Below are positions 7,867 through 15,773 of a DNA stretch of 64,000 nt, piece by piece. This stretch comes from Bryobacterales bacterium (lineage in GTDB: Bacteria > Acidobacteriota > Terriglobia > Bryobacterales > Bryobacteraceae), in NCBI GenBank assembly GCA_016789905.1, contig JAEUQC010000158.1, positions 1 to 64,000 on the forward strand. The letters run 5' to 3'. The position numbers and the translations under genes are program-made. Below the pieces are notes generated by a model. That model searched no databases and was not told where the DNA came from. It saw only the letters and a list, made by a program, of their open reading frames with translations. How positions within the stretch are numbered: the stretch's first letter is position 1; the number at the start of each line of letters is the position of its first letter.

Positions 7867-9567
7867 CTAGCGGTAGCCAACCGTCTTGGCCGTCATCGAC
7901 GTGTAGGAGAAAATGCCGGTGTCCAAGCCGCGCGCGGTGAAGCGCGACGGTTCATTCGTAATGCCCACCGACAGTTGTCCGGTCTGCGTTCCCTCAATGA
8001 CGCTGCTCGCGGGCATGCCCAAAAGGACAGCCGAAGGCACCGTCAGCCCGCTCGCGTTGCCGCGTTCCAGGCAGTAGAACGCCGCGCCGGCCTTGGACGT
8101 TATGTCGAACGCGCTTCCGGTAACAAAAACATAACCGTTTGCATCGCTGCCGGTCCAGGTGATGGGCAGGTCGTTGCCGCGGTTCACTTGCGTAATCGCG
8201 GCCTCATTGGTCCAGGTGAAGTTGCCGGGAATGGTAAGGTTCGAGGTGAACGAACCAACATCCGCGCCGCCGCCGCCGTTGTCCGTCCGGTAGGCGCCGG
8301 GTGTCAAATAGCTTGCGGACGCACCGCCGCCGGGCAAGCCGGGAATGCCTCCGGGCAGGCCAGGGATTCCGCCGCCAATTCCGGTGGAAGTGCTCAATGT
8401 CGCGGAATAGATGCCGCCTTGCACTTTGGGAACTTGCTTGGCGCCGCCTGGGCCGTTCAGGTTAATCGCTGCGCCGGCGTCCAGAACGCGCGGACGCGTC
8501 GGGTCCGACGGAGAGGTCGCCTCGCCTCCAAATGTGAACAGTGTGCATGCGCCCACCGTCACCGCGGTGCCGCCATTGCCGCGCGAGCCGATTAACTGCG
8601 TCCCGTCGTAGGAAAAGAACCCTGCCGACGCATTTTCCGTGACCGTGTCCAGGTTGACCCCAGCCGCGGAGATCTTCAGGCTCACCCGTGACAGTGTCAC
8701 GCTTCCCACCGACAGTTTCCCTGTCGAGTTGGCCGTGTTCAATTCGTTCGCCGTGTACCCAAACGGGTCGGAGCAAACTCCGCCGGTCGGCGCCACCGCG
8801 ATTGACGTAAAGTTGCTGACGCTGTTTCCGTTCTTCACCACCAATGGGACATAGCATCCCTGCACGTTGCCGGGAACTTCGAACACAATCTGGTCAATGC
8901 CGGCGCAGCACCCGGAACGCCCCTTATACAGCACGTTCGCGCGCCGCCCGCCCACCAGTACTTCGATTGGTTGATTCAAATCGCCCACCGGCGGTGCACC
9001 GCGGTCGGACCCCTGAATGGCGCCCAATCCTGTGCCCCACAAAATCATTGCCTGGTTCGGGCGCGCCGCGTTCAGAATGGTGTTCACCGGGCGATCGCTT
9101 TCCGAATTCACGTTCTGCACCACGGCCGGACCGCTGCCGCCCTGGTTGATGGTGAAAATGCCAAACTGGCTTGCCACTACCTGCACGGGATAAGAAGCGC
9201 TGGTCTGGCCGTTATAGGTCACCGTCAGTTGTCCCGAACCCGCCGGCACGTTCGATGGAACAATTGCGCCGACCTGGGTCGCAAGCGTGTAAACCATCAC
9301 CAGATCTGAGGCCTGGCCGGCCACGGTGATCTTGGCTGAAGTGCCGCCAAGTTCCGTTGGCAACGGAAACGAACCCGCCTGCGCAATGGCCGCCGGGCCC
9401 AGGTTGCGCCCAAATATCGCAATCATCGATCCTTGCGCCAGTCCGGCGTTCGGGAATCCGGGAGTAATGTAACTCGCCGTGTTTAACGCGCCAGTCACGG
9501 CTGGCTGCGCGGCTGCGATCATTGCGAACGCCCCCGCGAACAGAATGCTCCGAATTGTTCTTGACAT
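7867..9567 (-). CDS. TIGR03437-type secreted protein (Solibacter family)
   Basis: A 566-residue exported protein with a signal peptide (residues 1-20, cleaved near AAAQPA). The N-terminal 270 residues carry the repeated Solibacter/Bryobacter motif set seen in TIGR03437 proteins: GALNTASYITPGFPNAGLAQG, IAIFGRNLGP, a VGAIVPSNVPAGSGQLTVTYNG stretch and LWGTGLGAIQGSDR. It is an IPT/TIG-like Ig fold used in cell-surface proteins. The C-terminal half is Gly-rich with a GGGIPGLPGGIPGLPGG linker and a beta-rich domain. It starts 2 bases after the stop of the NtrC-type regulator, with AAAGGAA inside the end of that gene, so the two are probably translationally coupled. Confidence 0.85.
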   Translation of the reverse strand: MSRTIRSILFAGAFAMIAAAQPAVTGALNTASYITPGFPNAGLAQGSMIAIFGRNLGPAAIAQAGSFPLPTELGGTSAKITVAGQASDLVMVYTLATQVGAIVPSNVPAGSGQLTVTYNGQTSASYPVQVVASQFGIFTINQGGSGPAVVQNVNSESDRPVNTILNAARPNQAMILWGTGLGAIQGSDRGAPPVGDLNQPIEVLVGGRRANVLYKGRSGCCAGIDQIVFEVPGNVQGCYVPLVVKNGNSVSNFTSIAVAPTGGVCSDPFGYTANELNTANSTGKLSVGSVTLSRVSLKISAAGVNLDTVTENASAGFFSYDGTQLIGSRGNGGTAVTVGACTLFTFGGEATSPSDPTRPRVLDAGAAINLNGPGGAKQVPKVQGGIYSATLSTSTGIGGGIPGLPGGIPGLPGGGASASYLTPGAYRTDNGGGGADVGSFTSNLTIPGNFTWTNEAAITQVNRGNDLPITWTGSDANGYVFVTGSAFDITSKAGAAFYCLERGNASGLTVPSAVLLGMPASSVIEGTQTGQLSVGITNEPSRFTARGLDTGIFSYTSMTAKTVGYR

Positions 9568-9569
9568 AT

Positions 9570-10940
9570 TTATTCCTTTGTTGCCGCCGGGATTCCAAGC
9601 GCGCGCATTTTCTTATACAAATGACTGCGCTCCAGTCCCAGCAATTCCGCGGCGCGGCTGATGTTGCCGCGCGCCTCCTCTAACTTCTTCGAAATATACT
9701 CCCGTTCGGCCGCCTCGCGAACCTCCTGCAGGCTGGAAAACTGCGGCATTTCCGCGTCGAAAACGCTCCGCCGGGATGGGTTGATTGGTATGTGACGCGC
9801 ATCGATCCGAATCTGGGGATTCATGATGACAATGCGTTCAATCAGATTGCGTAACTCCCGCACGTTCCCAGGCCAGTAGTAATCCTCCAGCATCTTCATG
9901 GCCTCATGTGAGAATTCCTTGCGCTTCCGTCCGTAGGCGGACGTGAACTCGTTCATGAAATGTTCGGCCAGCAGGCCGATATCTTCGCGGCGATCCCGCA
10001 ATGGCGGCACGTGAAACGGGATCACGTTCAGCCGGTAGAACAGATCTTCCCGGAAATTGCCCCGTTCAATTTCGTCTTCCAGATTCTTGTTCGTGGCCGC
10101 CACCACACGCGTGTCCACCTTGCTCGATTCGCTCGCCCCCAATGGCTCGAAACGCTGTTCCTCCAAAGCGCGCAGCACCTTCGCCTGCGTCTTCAGGCTC
10201 ATGTCCCCCACCTCGTCCAGAAACAACGTGCCCCCGTCGGCTTTTCTGAGCTTTCCCGTCTTGTCCTCGTGCGCGCCCGCGAACGATCCCTTCAAATGCC
10301 CGAACAATTCGCTCTCAATCAAATCGTCCGGAATGGCCGCGCAGTTCACTTCCACGAACGCTTCTTTCGCCCGCAGACTCATGGCGTGAATGGCATGGGC
10401 CACCAGTTCCTTCCCAGTCCCCGATTCTCCGTAAATCAGCACGCGGCCATTGGTCGCCGCCATCAGTCCCAACTGCTGGCGCAGCGCCTTCATCGGCACG
10501 CTTTCGCCCACAATCGGGTACGCCCCCGGATCTCCGGCACCCAGCCTGTTTAATTCGAGCGCCATTCGCCGCTGCTCAATCGCGTTCTTCACCACCACCA
10601 GAACCTTATCGATCGTCAGCGGTTTTTCAATGAAGTCAAACGCGCCCATCCGCGTCGCGCGCAGCGCCGTTTCAATATTTCCATGTCCGGAAATCATCAC
10701 CACCGCAGGCCGCTCGTCCCCTACGCGTTCCTGCACACGGTTCAAAACTTCCATCCCGTCCATCCCTGGCAGCCACACGTCCAGCAGAATGCAATCGAAC
10801 AGGTTGTTATCCAAGACGCGCAGACATGCCTCGCCGTCCGCCACCGCCTCCACCGTATACCCTTCGTCCTCCAGCACGGCCCCAAGCGACGTGCGAATGC
10901 CAGGCTCATCGTCGACGATCAGGATTCGCCGGGTCTTCAT
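9570..10940 (-). CDS. NtrC-family sigma-54-dependent response regulator with GSFAGA loop
   Basis: A 456-residue three-domain regulator. The receiver domain (1-120) has the acidic pocket D10/D11, phosphorylation site D54 and K107. The AAA+ domain (about 142-370) has Walker A GESGTGKE at 171-178. The C-terminal Fis-type helix-turn-helix includes AAELLGLERSHLYKKM. The sigma-54 contact loop, normally GAFTGA, reads GSFAGA at 218-223; the conserved Thr is Ala, which may alter sigma-54 use. The gene overlaps the kinase gene upstream by 4 bases (ATGA), so the pair forms an NtrYX-like two-component system. The signal is unknown. Confidence 0.92.
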   Translation of the reverse strand: MKTRRILIVDDEPGIRTSLGAVLEDEGYTVEAVADGEACLRVLDNNLFDCILLDVWLPGMDGMEVLNRVQERVGDERPAVVMISGHGNIETALRATRMGAFDFIEKPLTIDKVLVVVKNAIEQRRMALELNRLGAGDPGAYPIVGESVPMKALRQQLGLMAATNGRVLIYGESGTGKELVAHAIHAMSLRAKEAFVEVNCAAIPDDLIESELFGHLKGSFAGAHEDKTGKLRKADGGTLFLDEVGDMSLKTQAKVLRALEEQRFEPLGASESSKVDTRVVAATNKNLEDEIERGNFREDLFYRLNVIPFHVPPLRDRREDIGLLAEHFMNEFTSAYGRKRKEFSHEAMKMLEDYYWPGNVRELRNLIERIVIMNPQIRIDARHIPINPSRRSVFDAEMPQFSSLQEVREAAEREYISKKLEEARGNISRAAELLGLERSHLYKKMRALGIPAATKE

Positions 10941-13009
10941 GCTCTCACCTCCGCCGGCGCCATTGTGCTCACCGCCGCCGGAACCTCGATCGTAAACCTT
11001 GCTCCGGTGGGCGTGTTATCTTCCACGCGTATTTGCGCGCCGTGGTCGGTCAAAATATGCGCGACAATCGCCAGGCCCAGACCCGTTCCGCGCTCTTTCG
11101 TCGAAAAATAAGGCAAAAATAGCTTCTCCCGGTCCTCTGGCGAAATTCCGGTTCCGGAGTCGGCCACCACTAACTCCACTGTATCCGCCGTGGGCGCGTG
11201 TGTCCGGATTGTCAAATGACGCCAGGGAACTTCTTTCATTGCCTCCGCCGCGTTGTCGATCAGGTTCACCACCACCCGCTTAAACTGTTCGCGGTCCAGG
11301 TTTACGCCCGGCAGTTCGGGCGCCAGCGATTTGTGAATCGTTATCCCTTCCAACCGTCCGGAGAACACCGCCAGCGCCGCTTCCACAGTCTCGTTCATAT
11401 CGGAAAGCTGCGGTTGCGCCGCCGGGAAACGCGCGAACTGCGAGAACTCATCCACCAGCGATTTCACGCTCACTACTTCTTCTTGAATGATCCGTGTGCA
11501 GTCCCGCACCACCCGCGCAAATTCGGGCGTAGTCGACCCGCGCTCCAGGTGCCGCGCGATTCGCTCGGCGCTCAACGAGATCGGCGTCAAAGGATTCTTG
11601 ATTTCATGGGCGATCCGGCGCGCCACTTCGTGCCAGGCCGCCGCCTTCTGCGCCCGCAGCAACTCCGACGTGTCTTCCAACACGATCACAAACCCCGACG
11701 TTACGCGTTCGTCGATGGGCGCCACCGTCACCGACAAGTGCAACACCTGCCGGTCGTGCGGAACATCCAATTGCCGTGCCGCCACGCCAGTCCGGCGCGC
11801 CCGGTTCATCAGGTACCGGATCTCCAGCACGTCTTCCGGTTGAAACAACTGGTCCAGCCGCGCCGCGCCGCGCACCTTCTCCTCTCCAAACATGCGCAGC
11901 AGCGCCTGGTTCACCGTTTGGATTCGCCCGTCACCGGCCACCGAAATCACGCCTGTCGGAATCGACTCCAGAATGGTCTCAGTAAACCTCCGCCGCGCCT
12001 CCAACTCCCGGCTCGACGACTCCAGGTCCTGTGTCATTTCGTTGAACTGCCGCACCAGCGTGGCCAGTTCATCCACGGCGCCAACCTGCACTCTGTGGCG
12101 CAAGTTTCCCTTCCGCACTTCGCGCGCCGCCTCCAGCAGCGCCGCAATCGGCACCGTGATCTGGCGCGCCAGGAACAGCGCCACCCAGGTGGCCACAAAC
12201 AGAATAAACAGCGTGATCAGCGCCAAATAAAGCAGGTAGAAGCGGCGCGTCTCCTGCCTGTCCAGGCCCAGTTGGTTGTACTCGCTGACGTAGCCGGAGA
12301 TTTCCCGCTCTTTTTGTTCCAGGTCCACCGGCAGGTGGGTTGTCAGCACCAGCAGGCCGCCGGTCCGAATCGCCGCCGTCTCCACGATTCGCCGCGCGGA
12401 GTTGGACCTGTTGCGCGCGTTCCACGAACACACCGTCAGCTTGCCGCGCCCGTTCACCTGGATGTGAACTTCGACAATGTCGTTCTCCTCGCAAATCTTC
12501 TCAAACAGATCGGCGTTCGGCTGCCCGCCGTGCGCGTACACTTCCACCTCCGGCATTCCCGCCAGCCAGTGTGCTTGCGCCCGGGTGCGAATCTGCGATT
12601 CCCGCAGCATTGCCACGCCCGTGTCCGACAACGCGAGTTTCACGTTTTCCGCCGGCCGCGAGAACCACTGCTTGATGTTCATGTTCAGAACCTGATAGCT
12701 CCAAAGCACCATGAACAACACCGGCAGAAAGGATAACAGCAGCGCTCCGGTTACCAGTTTCGTCTTAATGCGAGAGCCTTCGTGATCCCGGCTTCGCTCA
12801 ATGTAGAGCTTCACCATCAGCCGGAACAGCATGAAAGCCAGCCACACCATCAGCAGAAACACGAGCGTCGACATGGCCCAGTACAAGTAGACTTGGCCAA
12901 CATTCGCCGGTCCCAGCTTGCCCATGTTGAATGAGCCCTGCCAGATCACCAATCCGGCCAGGATCAGCAAGGTGATAACGGCGGCCGCATTGAGCAGACG
13001 CTTCCGCAT
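10937..13009 (-). CDS. NtrY-like membrane sensor histidine kinase
   Basis: A 690-residue kinase. Membrane helices lie near 8-24, 43-66, 84-104 and 256-281 and frame an extracytoplasmic sensor region of about 150 residues. A HAMP domain follows (about 281-335), then a PAS domain (about 340-450), a HisKA domain with the phosphoacceptor H468 in RRIAHEIKNPLTPISLS, and a HATPase domain with the N-box NLIDNAAEAM (582-591) and the G-boxes DSGTGIS and GTGLGLAI. The arrangement matches NtrY. It is the first gene of an operon with the NtrC-type regulator (4-base overlap) and the TIGR03437 protein. A consensus TATAAT lies 10 nt before the start codon. Confidence 0.93.
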   Translation of the reverse strand: MRKRLLNAAAVITLLILAGLVIWQGSFNMGKLGPANVGQVYLYWAMSTLVFLLMVWLAFMLFRLMVKLYIERSRDHEGSRIKTKLVTGALLLSFLPVLFMVLWSYQVLNMNIKQWFSRPAENVKLALSDTGVAMLRESQIRTRAQAHWLAGMPEVEVYAHGGQPNADLFEKICEENDIVEVHIQVNGRGKLTVCSWNARNRSNSARRIVETAAIRTGGLLVLTTHLPVDLEQKEREISGYVSEYNQLGLDRQETRRFYLLYLALITLFILFVATWVALFLARQITVPIAALLEAAREVRKGNLRHRVQVGAVDELATLVRQFNEMTQDLESSSRELEARRRFTETILESIPTGVISVAGDGRIQTVNQALLRMFGEEKVRGAARLDQLFQPEDVLEIRYLMNRARRTGVAARQLDVPHDRQVLHLSVTVAPIDERVTSGFVIVLEDTSELLRAQKAAAWHEVARRIAHEIKNPLTPISLSAERIARHLERGSTTPEFARVVRDCTRIIQEEVVSVKSLVDEFSQFARFPAAQPQLSDMNETVEAALAVFSGRLEGITIHKSLAPELPGVNLDREQFKRVVVNLIDNAAEAMKEVPWRHLTIRTHAPTADTVELVVADSGTGISPEDREKLFLPYFSTKERGTGLGLAIVAHILTDHGAQIRVEDNTPTGARFTIEVPAAVSTMAPAEVRA

Positions 13010-13019
13010 GGATATAACG

Positions 13020-13025
13020 ATTATA
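13020..13025 (-). promoter_or_regulatory. Consensus -10 box of the ntrY-like operon
   Basis: A perfect TATAAT on the minus strand ends 10 nt before the ATG at 13009. No Shine-Dalgarno site or clear -35 was found. Transcription would start about 3 nt before the start codon, so the message is probably nearly leaderless. Confidence 0.45.
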
Positions 13026-13045
13026 GGCGGTAGCGTAAGCGGAAA

Positions 13046-13714
13046 TTAACGAGTGTTCCAGGCCCTCTCAATGACCGGACGAATGATCGCCGTGAACTCG
13101 GCGTACGCCGGCTCCAGGAAGTGCAGTTGATCTTTTTGGTACAACTCCAGGCGCGGTTGGCCCGCCTTGTCAAACAGGGCCGGGTTCACGTCGATGTACC
13201 CAAGCCGCCGGTCCGTTCGCGAACGCCGCTCCACAATTCCGTTTGCAGCGTCCACCACATCCCATTTCGCGCGCTTCTGCGGGGCGCGATTGATCGCGAC
13301 GAAGAAGATCCGTGTCTCCGGAAGCCGCGCGTGAACCCGATCGGCGAATGTGGCATAGCGCTGCGCGATCGCCTCCGCCTCCAGGCCCGCATTGATGTCG
13401 TTGCTGCCGCAGTAGTAGACGATAATCTTCGGCGCATACGGCAGCACCACTTGGTCCATATAGTGCAAAATGTCGTTGGTTTGCGAGCCGCCAAAGGCGC
13501 GGTTGAACACGGGAAGCGGCGCCATCTGCTGCTCCAGTGTTTTCCATTGGCGAAAGATACTGCTGCCGATAAACAGAATCCCGCCCTTCGGCGGCGGATT
13601 GTGTTTATCGCTTTCCAAGAATGATTCGATTGCCGCCGCGAACCGTTCCGGCTTCGCCGCCTGTCCCCAGGACAGCGCCGGCAACAGCACAAGCAACGCG
13701 CATCCGTTTCTCAT
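13046..13714 (-). CDS. Secreted SGNH/GDSL-family hydrolase
   Basis: A 222-residue esterase-like protein with a short signal peptide (MRNGCALLVLLPALSWGQ). Block I is ILFIGSSIFRQW with the candidate nucleophile Ser, block II NRAFGGSQ carries the oxyanion-hole Gly, block III is YYCGSNDI with the GxND Asn, and block V is DQLHFLEPAY with the Asp-His pair. These four blocks define the SGNH fold; the substrate (acetylated sugar, lipid or other ester) cannot be told. The frame is open upstream to 13939 but the ATG at 13714 gives the signal peptide. Its start is 22 bases from that of the divergent flavoenzyme. Confidence 0.85.
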   Translation of the reverse strand: MRNGCALLVLLPALSWGQAAKPERFAAAIESFLESDKHNPPPKGGILFIGSSIFRQWKTLEQQMAPLPVFNRAFGGSQTNDILHYMDQVVLPYAPKIIVYYCGSNDINAGLEAEAIAQRYATFADRVHARLPETRIFFVAINRAPQKRAKWDVVDAANGIVERRSRTDRRLGYIDVNPALFDKAGQPRLELYQKDQLHFLEPAYAEFTAIIRPVIERAWNTR

Positions 13715-13736
13715 CCCATCTACTCTAATAGAGAAA

Positions 13737-14825
13737 ATGTCTGGCAACCTTTTCTCTCCGCTCCCGCTCCGCGGCATTACGCTCCCCAACCGGATTGCAG
13801 TCTCCCCGATGTGTGAATACGCGAGTGTCGAAGGTGTGGCCAACGACTGGCACCTGGTCCACCTCGGCAGCCGCGCCGCGGGAGGCGCCGGCCTTGTCAT
13901 CGTCGAAGCCACCGCCGTCGAACCCCGTGGGCGCATCACCTACGGCGATCTCGGCCTCTGGTCGGACGCGCAGGTCCCGCCACTCGCCCGCATCGTCTCT
14001 TTCCTCAAATCCCAAGGCGCCGCTCCGGCGATTCAACTCGCCCATGCCGGACGCAAGGCCAGTTGCCAGCTTCCCTGGGATGGCGGCGCCGCTATTCCCC
14101 CCTCCGCGCCAAACGGCTGGCAGGTGGTTGCTCCTTCTCCTATTCCCTTTCGCGATGGCGATCCCACCCCGCACGAACTGACGGTTTCCGAGATTCATCT
14201 GATCCGCGATGCCTTCGCCGCCGCTACGCGCCGCGCGCTCGCCGCCGGCTTTGAGGTCATCGAAATCCACGGCGCGCACGGCTATCTGATCAACGAGTTC
14301 CTTTCGCCGCTCTCCAACCACCGCCACGATGCTTACGGCGGCACTTTCCAGAATCGTATCCGGCTCGTATGTGAGGTAATCGAATCGGTTCGCCACGAAA
14401 TGCCGGCCCATCTGCCGCTGTTCCTGCGCATCTCCGCCACCGACTGGGCGGATGGCGGCTGGACCCTCGACGATTCCGTCGCGCTTGCCCGAATCGTCCA
14501 GCCGCTGGGCGTTGACCTGATCGACACTTCCAGCGGCGGCAACGCCATCCACGCCAACATCCCCGTTGGCCCCGGCTTTCAGGTCCCGCTGGCGGAGCGC
14601 ATTCGTCGCGAGGCGGGCATTCCAACCGGCGCCGTTGGCCTGATCACCGAGGCTGCGCAAGCCGATGAAATCGTCCGGTCCGGCCGGGCGGACCTGGTCC
14701 TGCTGGCCCGCGAACTCCTTCGTGACCCCTACTTTCCCATGCGCGCCGCGCAGTCGCTGGGCGTCCCCGTCCATGCGCCCAAACATTATCTGCGCGCCTG
14801 GCCCGGCAGTCTGCCGCGCGCCTAG
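13737..14825 (+). CDS. YqjM-type old yellow enzyme (NADH:flavin oxidoreductase)
   Basis: A 362-residue FMN-dependent ene-reductase of the thermophilic-like/YqjM class. The class residues are in place: C26 and Y28 in VSPMCEYAS, H178 and H181 in IEIHGAHGYL with Y183 nearby, and a C-terminal GRADLVLLARELLRDP phosphate-binding segment. Such enzymes reduce activated alkenes of quinones, enones or maleimides with NAD(P)H; the natural substrate is unknown. The open frame extends upstream to 13470 but similarity begins at ATG 13737. The stop codon shares a CTAG palindrome with the stop of the convergent HD gene. Confidence 0.92.
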   Translation: MSGNLFSPLPLRGITLPNRIAVSPMCEYASVEGVANDWHLVHLGSRAAGGAGLVIVEATAVEPRGRITYGDLGLWSDAQVPPLARIVSFLKSQGAAPAIQLAHAGRKASCQLPWDGGAAIPPSAPNGWQVVAPSPIPFRDGDPTPHELTVSEIHLIRDAFAAATRRALAAGFEVIEIHGAHGYLINEFLSPLSNHRHDAYGGTFQNRIRLVCEVIESVRHEMPAHLPLFLRISATDWADGGWTLDDSVALARIVQPLGVDLIDTSSGGNAIHANIPVGPGFQVPLAERIRREAGIPTGAVGLITEAAQADEIVRSGRADLVLLARELLRDPYFPMRAAQSLGVPVHAPKHYLRAWPGSLPRA

Positions 14826-15400
14826 GCGCCGAAGTATCCCAATTCCCGCGCTTCGGTAAGCCGTGCCTCCATGTACGCCCACAGTGCCGGGCAACCCTCC
14901 AGGATTGGCGGGCCGATGCGGTTCACCACGCGCTCATAACTGATGCCGTTCTCTTTCCAGCTCTGCCCGCCGTTGGCCAGATTCAACAGGGCCGGCATCG
15001 CCCGGTCCGCTGCGTTGGCGAACTTCGATTCCGCCGTCACGCCCTCCTCGAACTCCTGCCAAAGCGCCACGAACTCCTCGCCCTGCCCATCGGGCAATAG
15101 TCCAAAAATGCGCCGCGCCGCCGCCAGTTCCGCCGCCTTCCGCTCCTCCCAGCCGCCTTCCACAAACACCATCGTGTCCCCGGTGTCGATCTCTCCTACA
15201 TCATGCACCAGCAGCATCCGGATCACGCGGTTCATGTCGACCCCAGCCGCCGCAAAAGGGGCCAGAGACGCCGCCAGCAACGTAATCTGCCAGCTATGTT
15301 CCGCCGAATTTTCGTACCGGTCCAGCCCGGCCGGCTTCACTTTCCGCGTCACAGCCTTTAATTTGTCCAACTCCATTACAAAATCGATAATCCGCTGCAT
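14822..15400 (-). CDS. HD-domain hydrolase (YfbR/HD_3-like)
   Basis: A 192-residue metal-dependent phosphohydrolase. The HD signature is split as expected: AEHSW supplies the first His, LLVHDVGEID the His-Asp pair, and a downstream ADRAMP supplies the last Asp. The layout matches HD_3 proteins related to 5'-deoxynucleotidase YfbR, so a nucleotidase role is likely. The open frame extends to 15547, but the ATG at 15400 (MQRIIDFVMELDKLK) matches the family N-terminus. Upstream are a GAGAG Shine-Dalgarno-like site and a TACACT box. It ends tail-to-tail with the flavoenzyme, overlapping by 4 bases. Confidence 0.85.
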   Translation of the reverse strand: MQRIIDFVMELDKLKAVTRKVKPAGLDRYENSAEHSWQITLLAASLAPFAAAGVDMNRVIRMLLVHDVGEIDTGDTMVFVEGGWEERKAAELAAARRIFGLLPDGQGEEFVALWQEFEEGVTAESKFANAADRAMPALLNLANGGQSWKENGISYERVVNRIGPPILEGCPALWAYMEARLTEARELGYFGA

Positions 15401-15773
15401 CTCTCGCTGGAGTGTAGCAAACCGCCGCGAATGCGCTCGAAGGGAAAGGTGTCGCTGTCGCCGCGAAGACGGCGGTGGTGGAGGGAACCTGATTCCCCCA
15501 ATGGCATCGACACCGGGACCTGCGGAACGAGTATATTGCGTTCGCAAAAACGCCTGGCATGCCCATGGTGGGGCGGTGCTGTGCCGTCGGCTACGGCCTC
15601 TTCGGCTGCGTCCATACCCTCAACGCCAAGGACCTGAACAGGGTGCGGAAACGGTAACGGGCAGAGGACCTCGATTTCCGGCTGAAGTCCGGCTCCGCCG
15701 CCTTCGACCGCGGCGTGGAACTGCCGAACATAACCACATTTGGAAGCCTGGGCCGGTTGCGCTTCCGCGCTCC
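15401..15773 (+). pseudogene. Possible remnant of a beta-helix-type secreted protein
   Basis: No intact gene spans these 370 bases. On the plus strand around 15663-15730 one frame reads EDLDFRLKSGSAAFDRGVELPN, which resembles the conserved end of right-handed beta-helix proteins (DxRLKPGSPAIDRG). It is preceded by an in-frame TAA at about 15655 and loses the expected APDLGA continuation. This suggests a decayed 3' end, but it rests on one short motif. The frame continues antisense into the CRTAC1 gene, where it is not meaningful. Confidence 0.3.

Noticed and set aside
8320..8360. Short GGIPGLPGG tandem as a possible CRISPR or repeat element
   Set aside because: It is a low-complexity linker inside the TIGR03437 protein, with only two units and no spacers.
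11198..12736. 512-codon Arg/His/Gln-rich frame on the plus strand
   Set aside because: Antisense to the histidine kinase gene; composition typical of a shadow frame.
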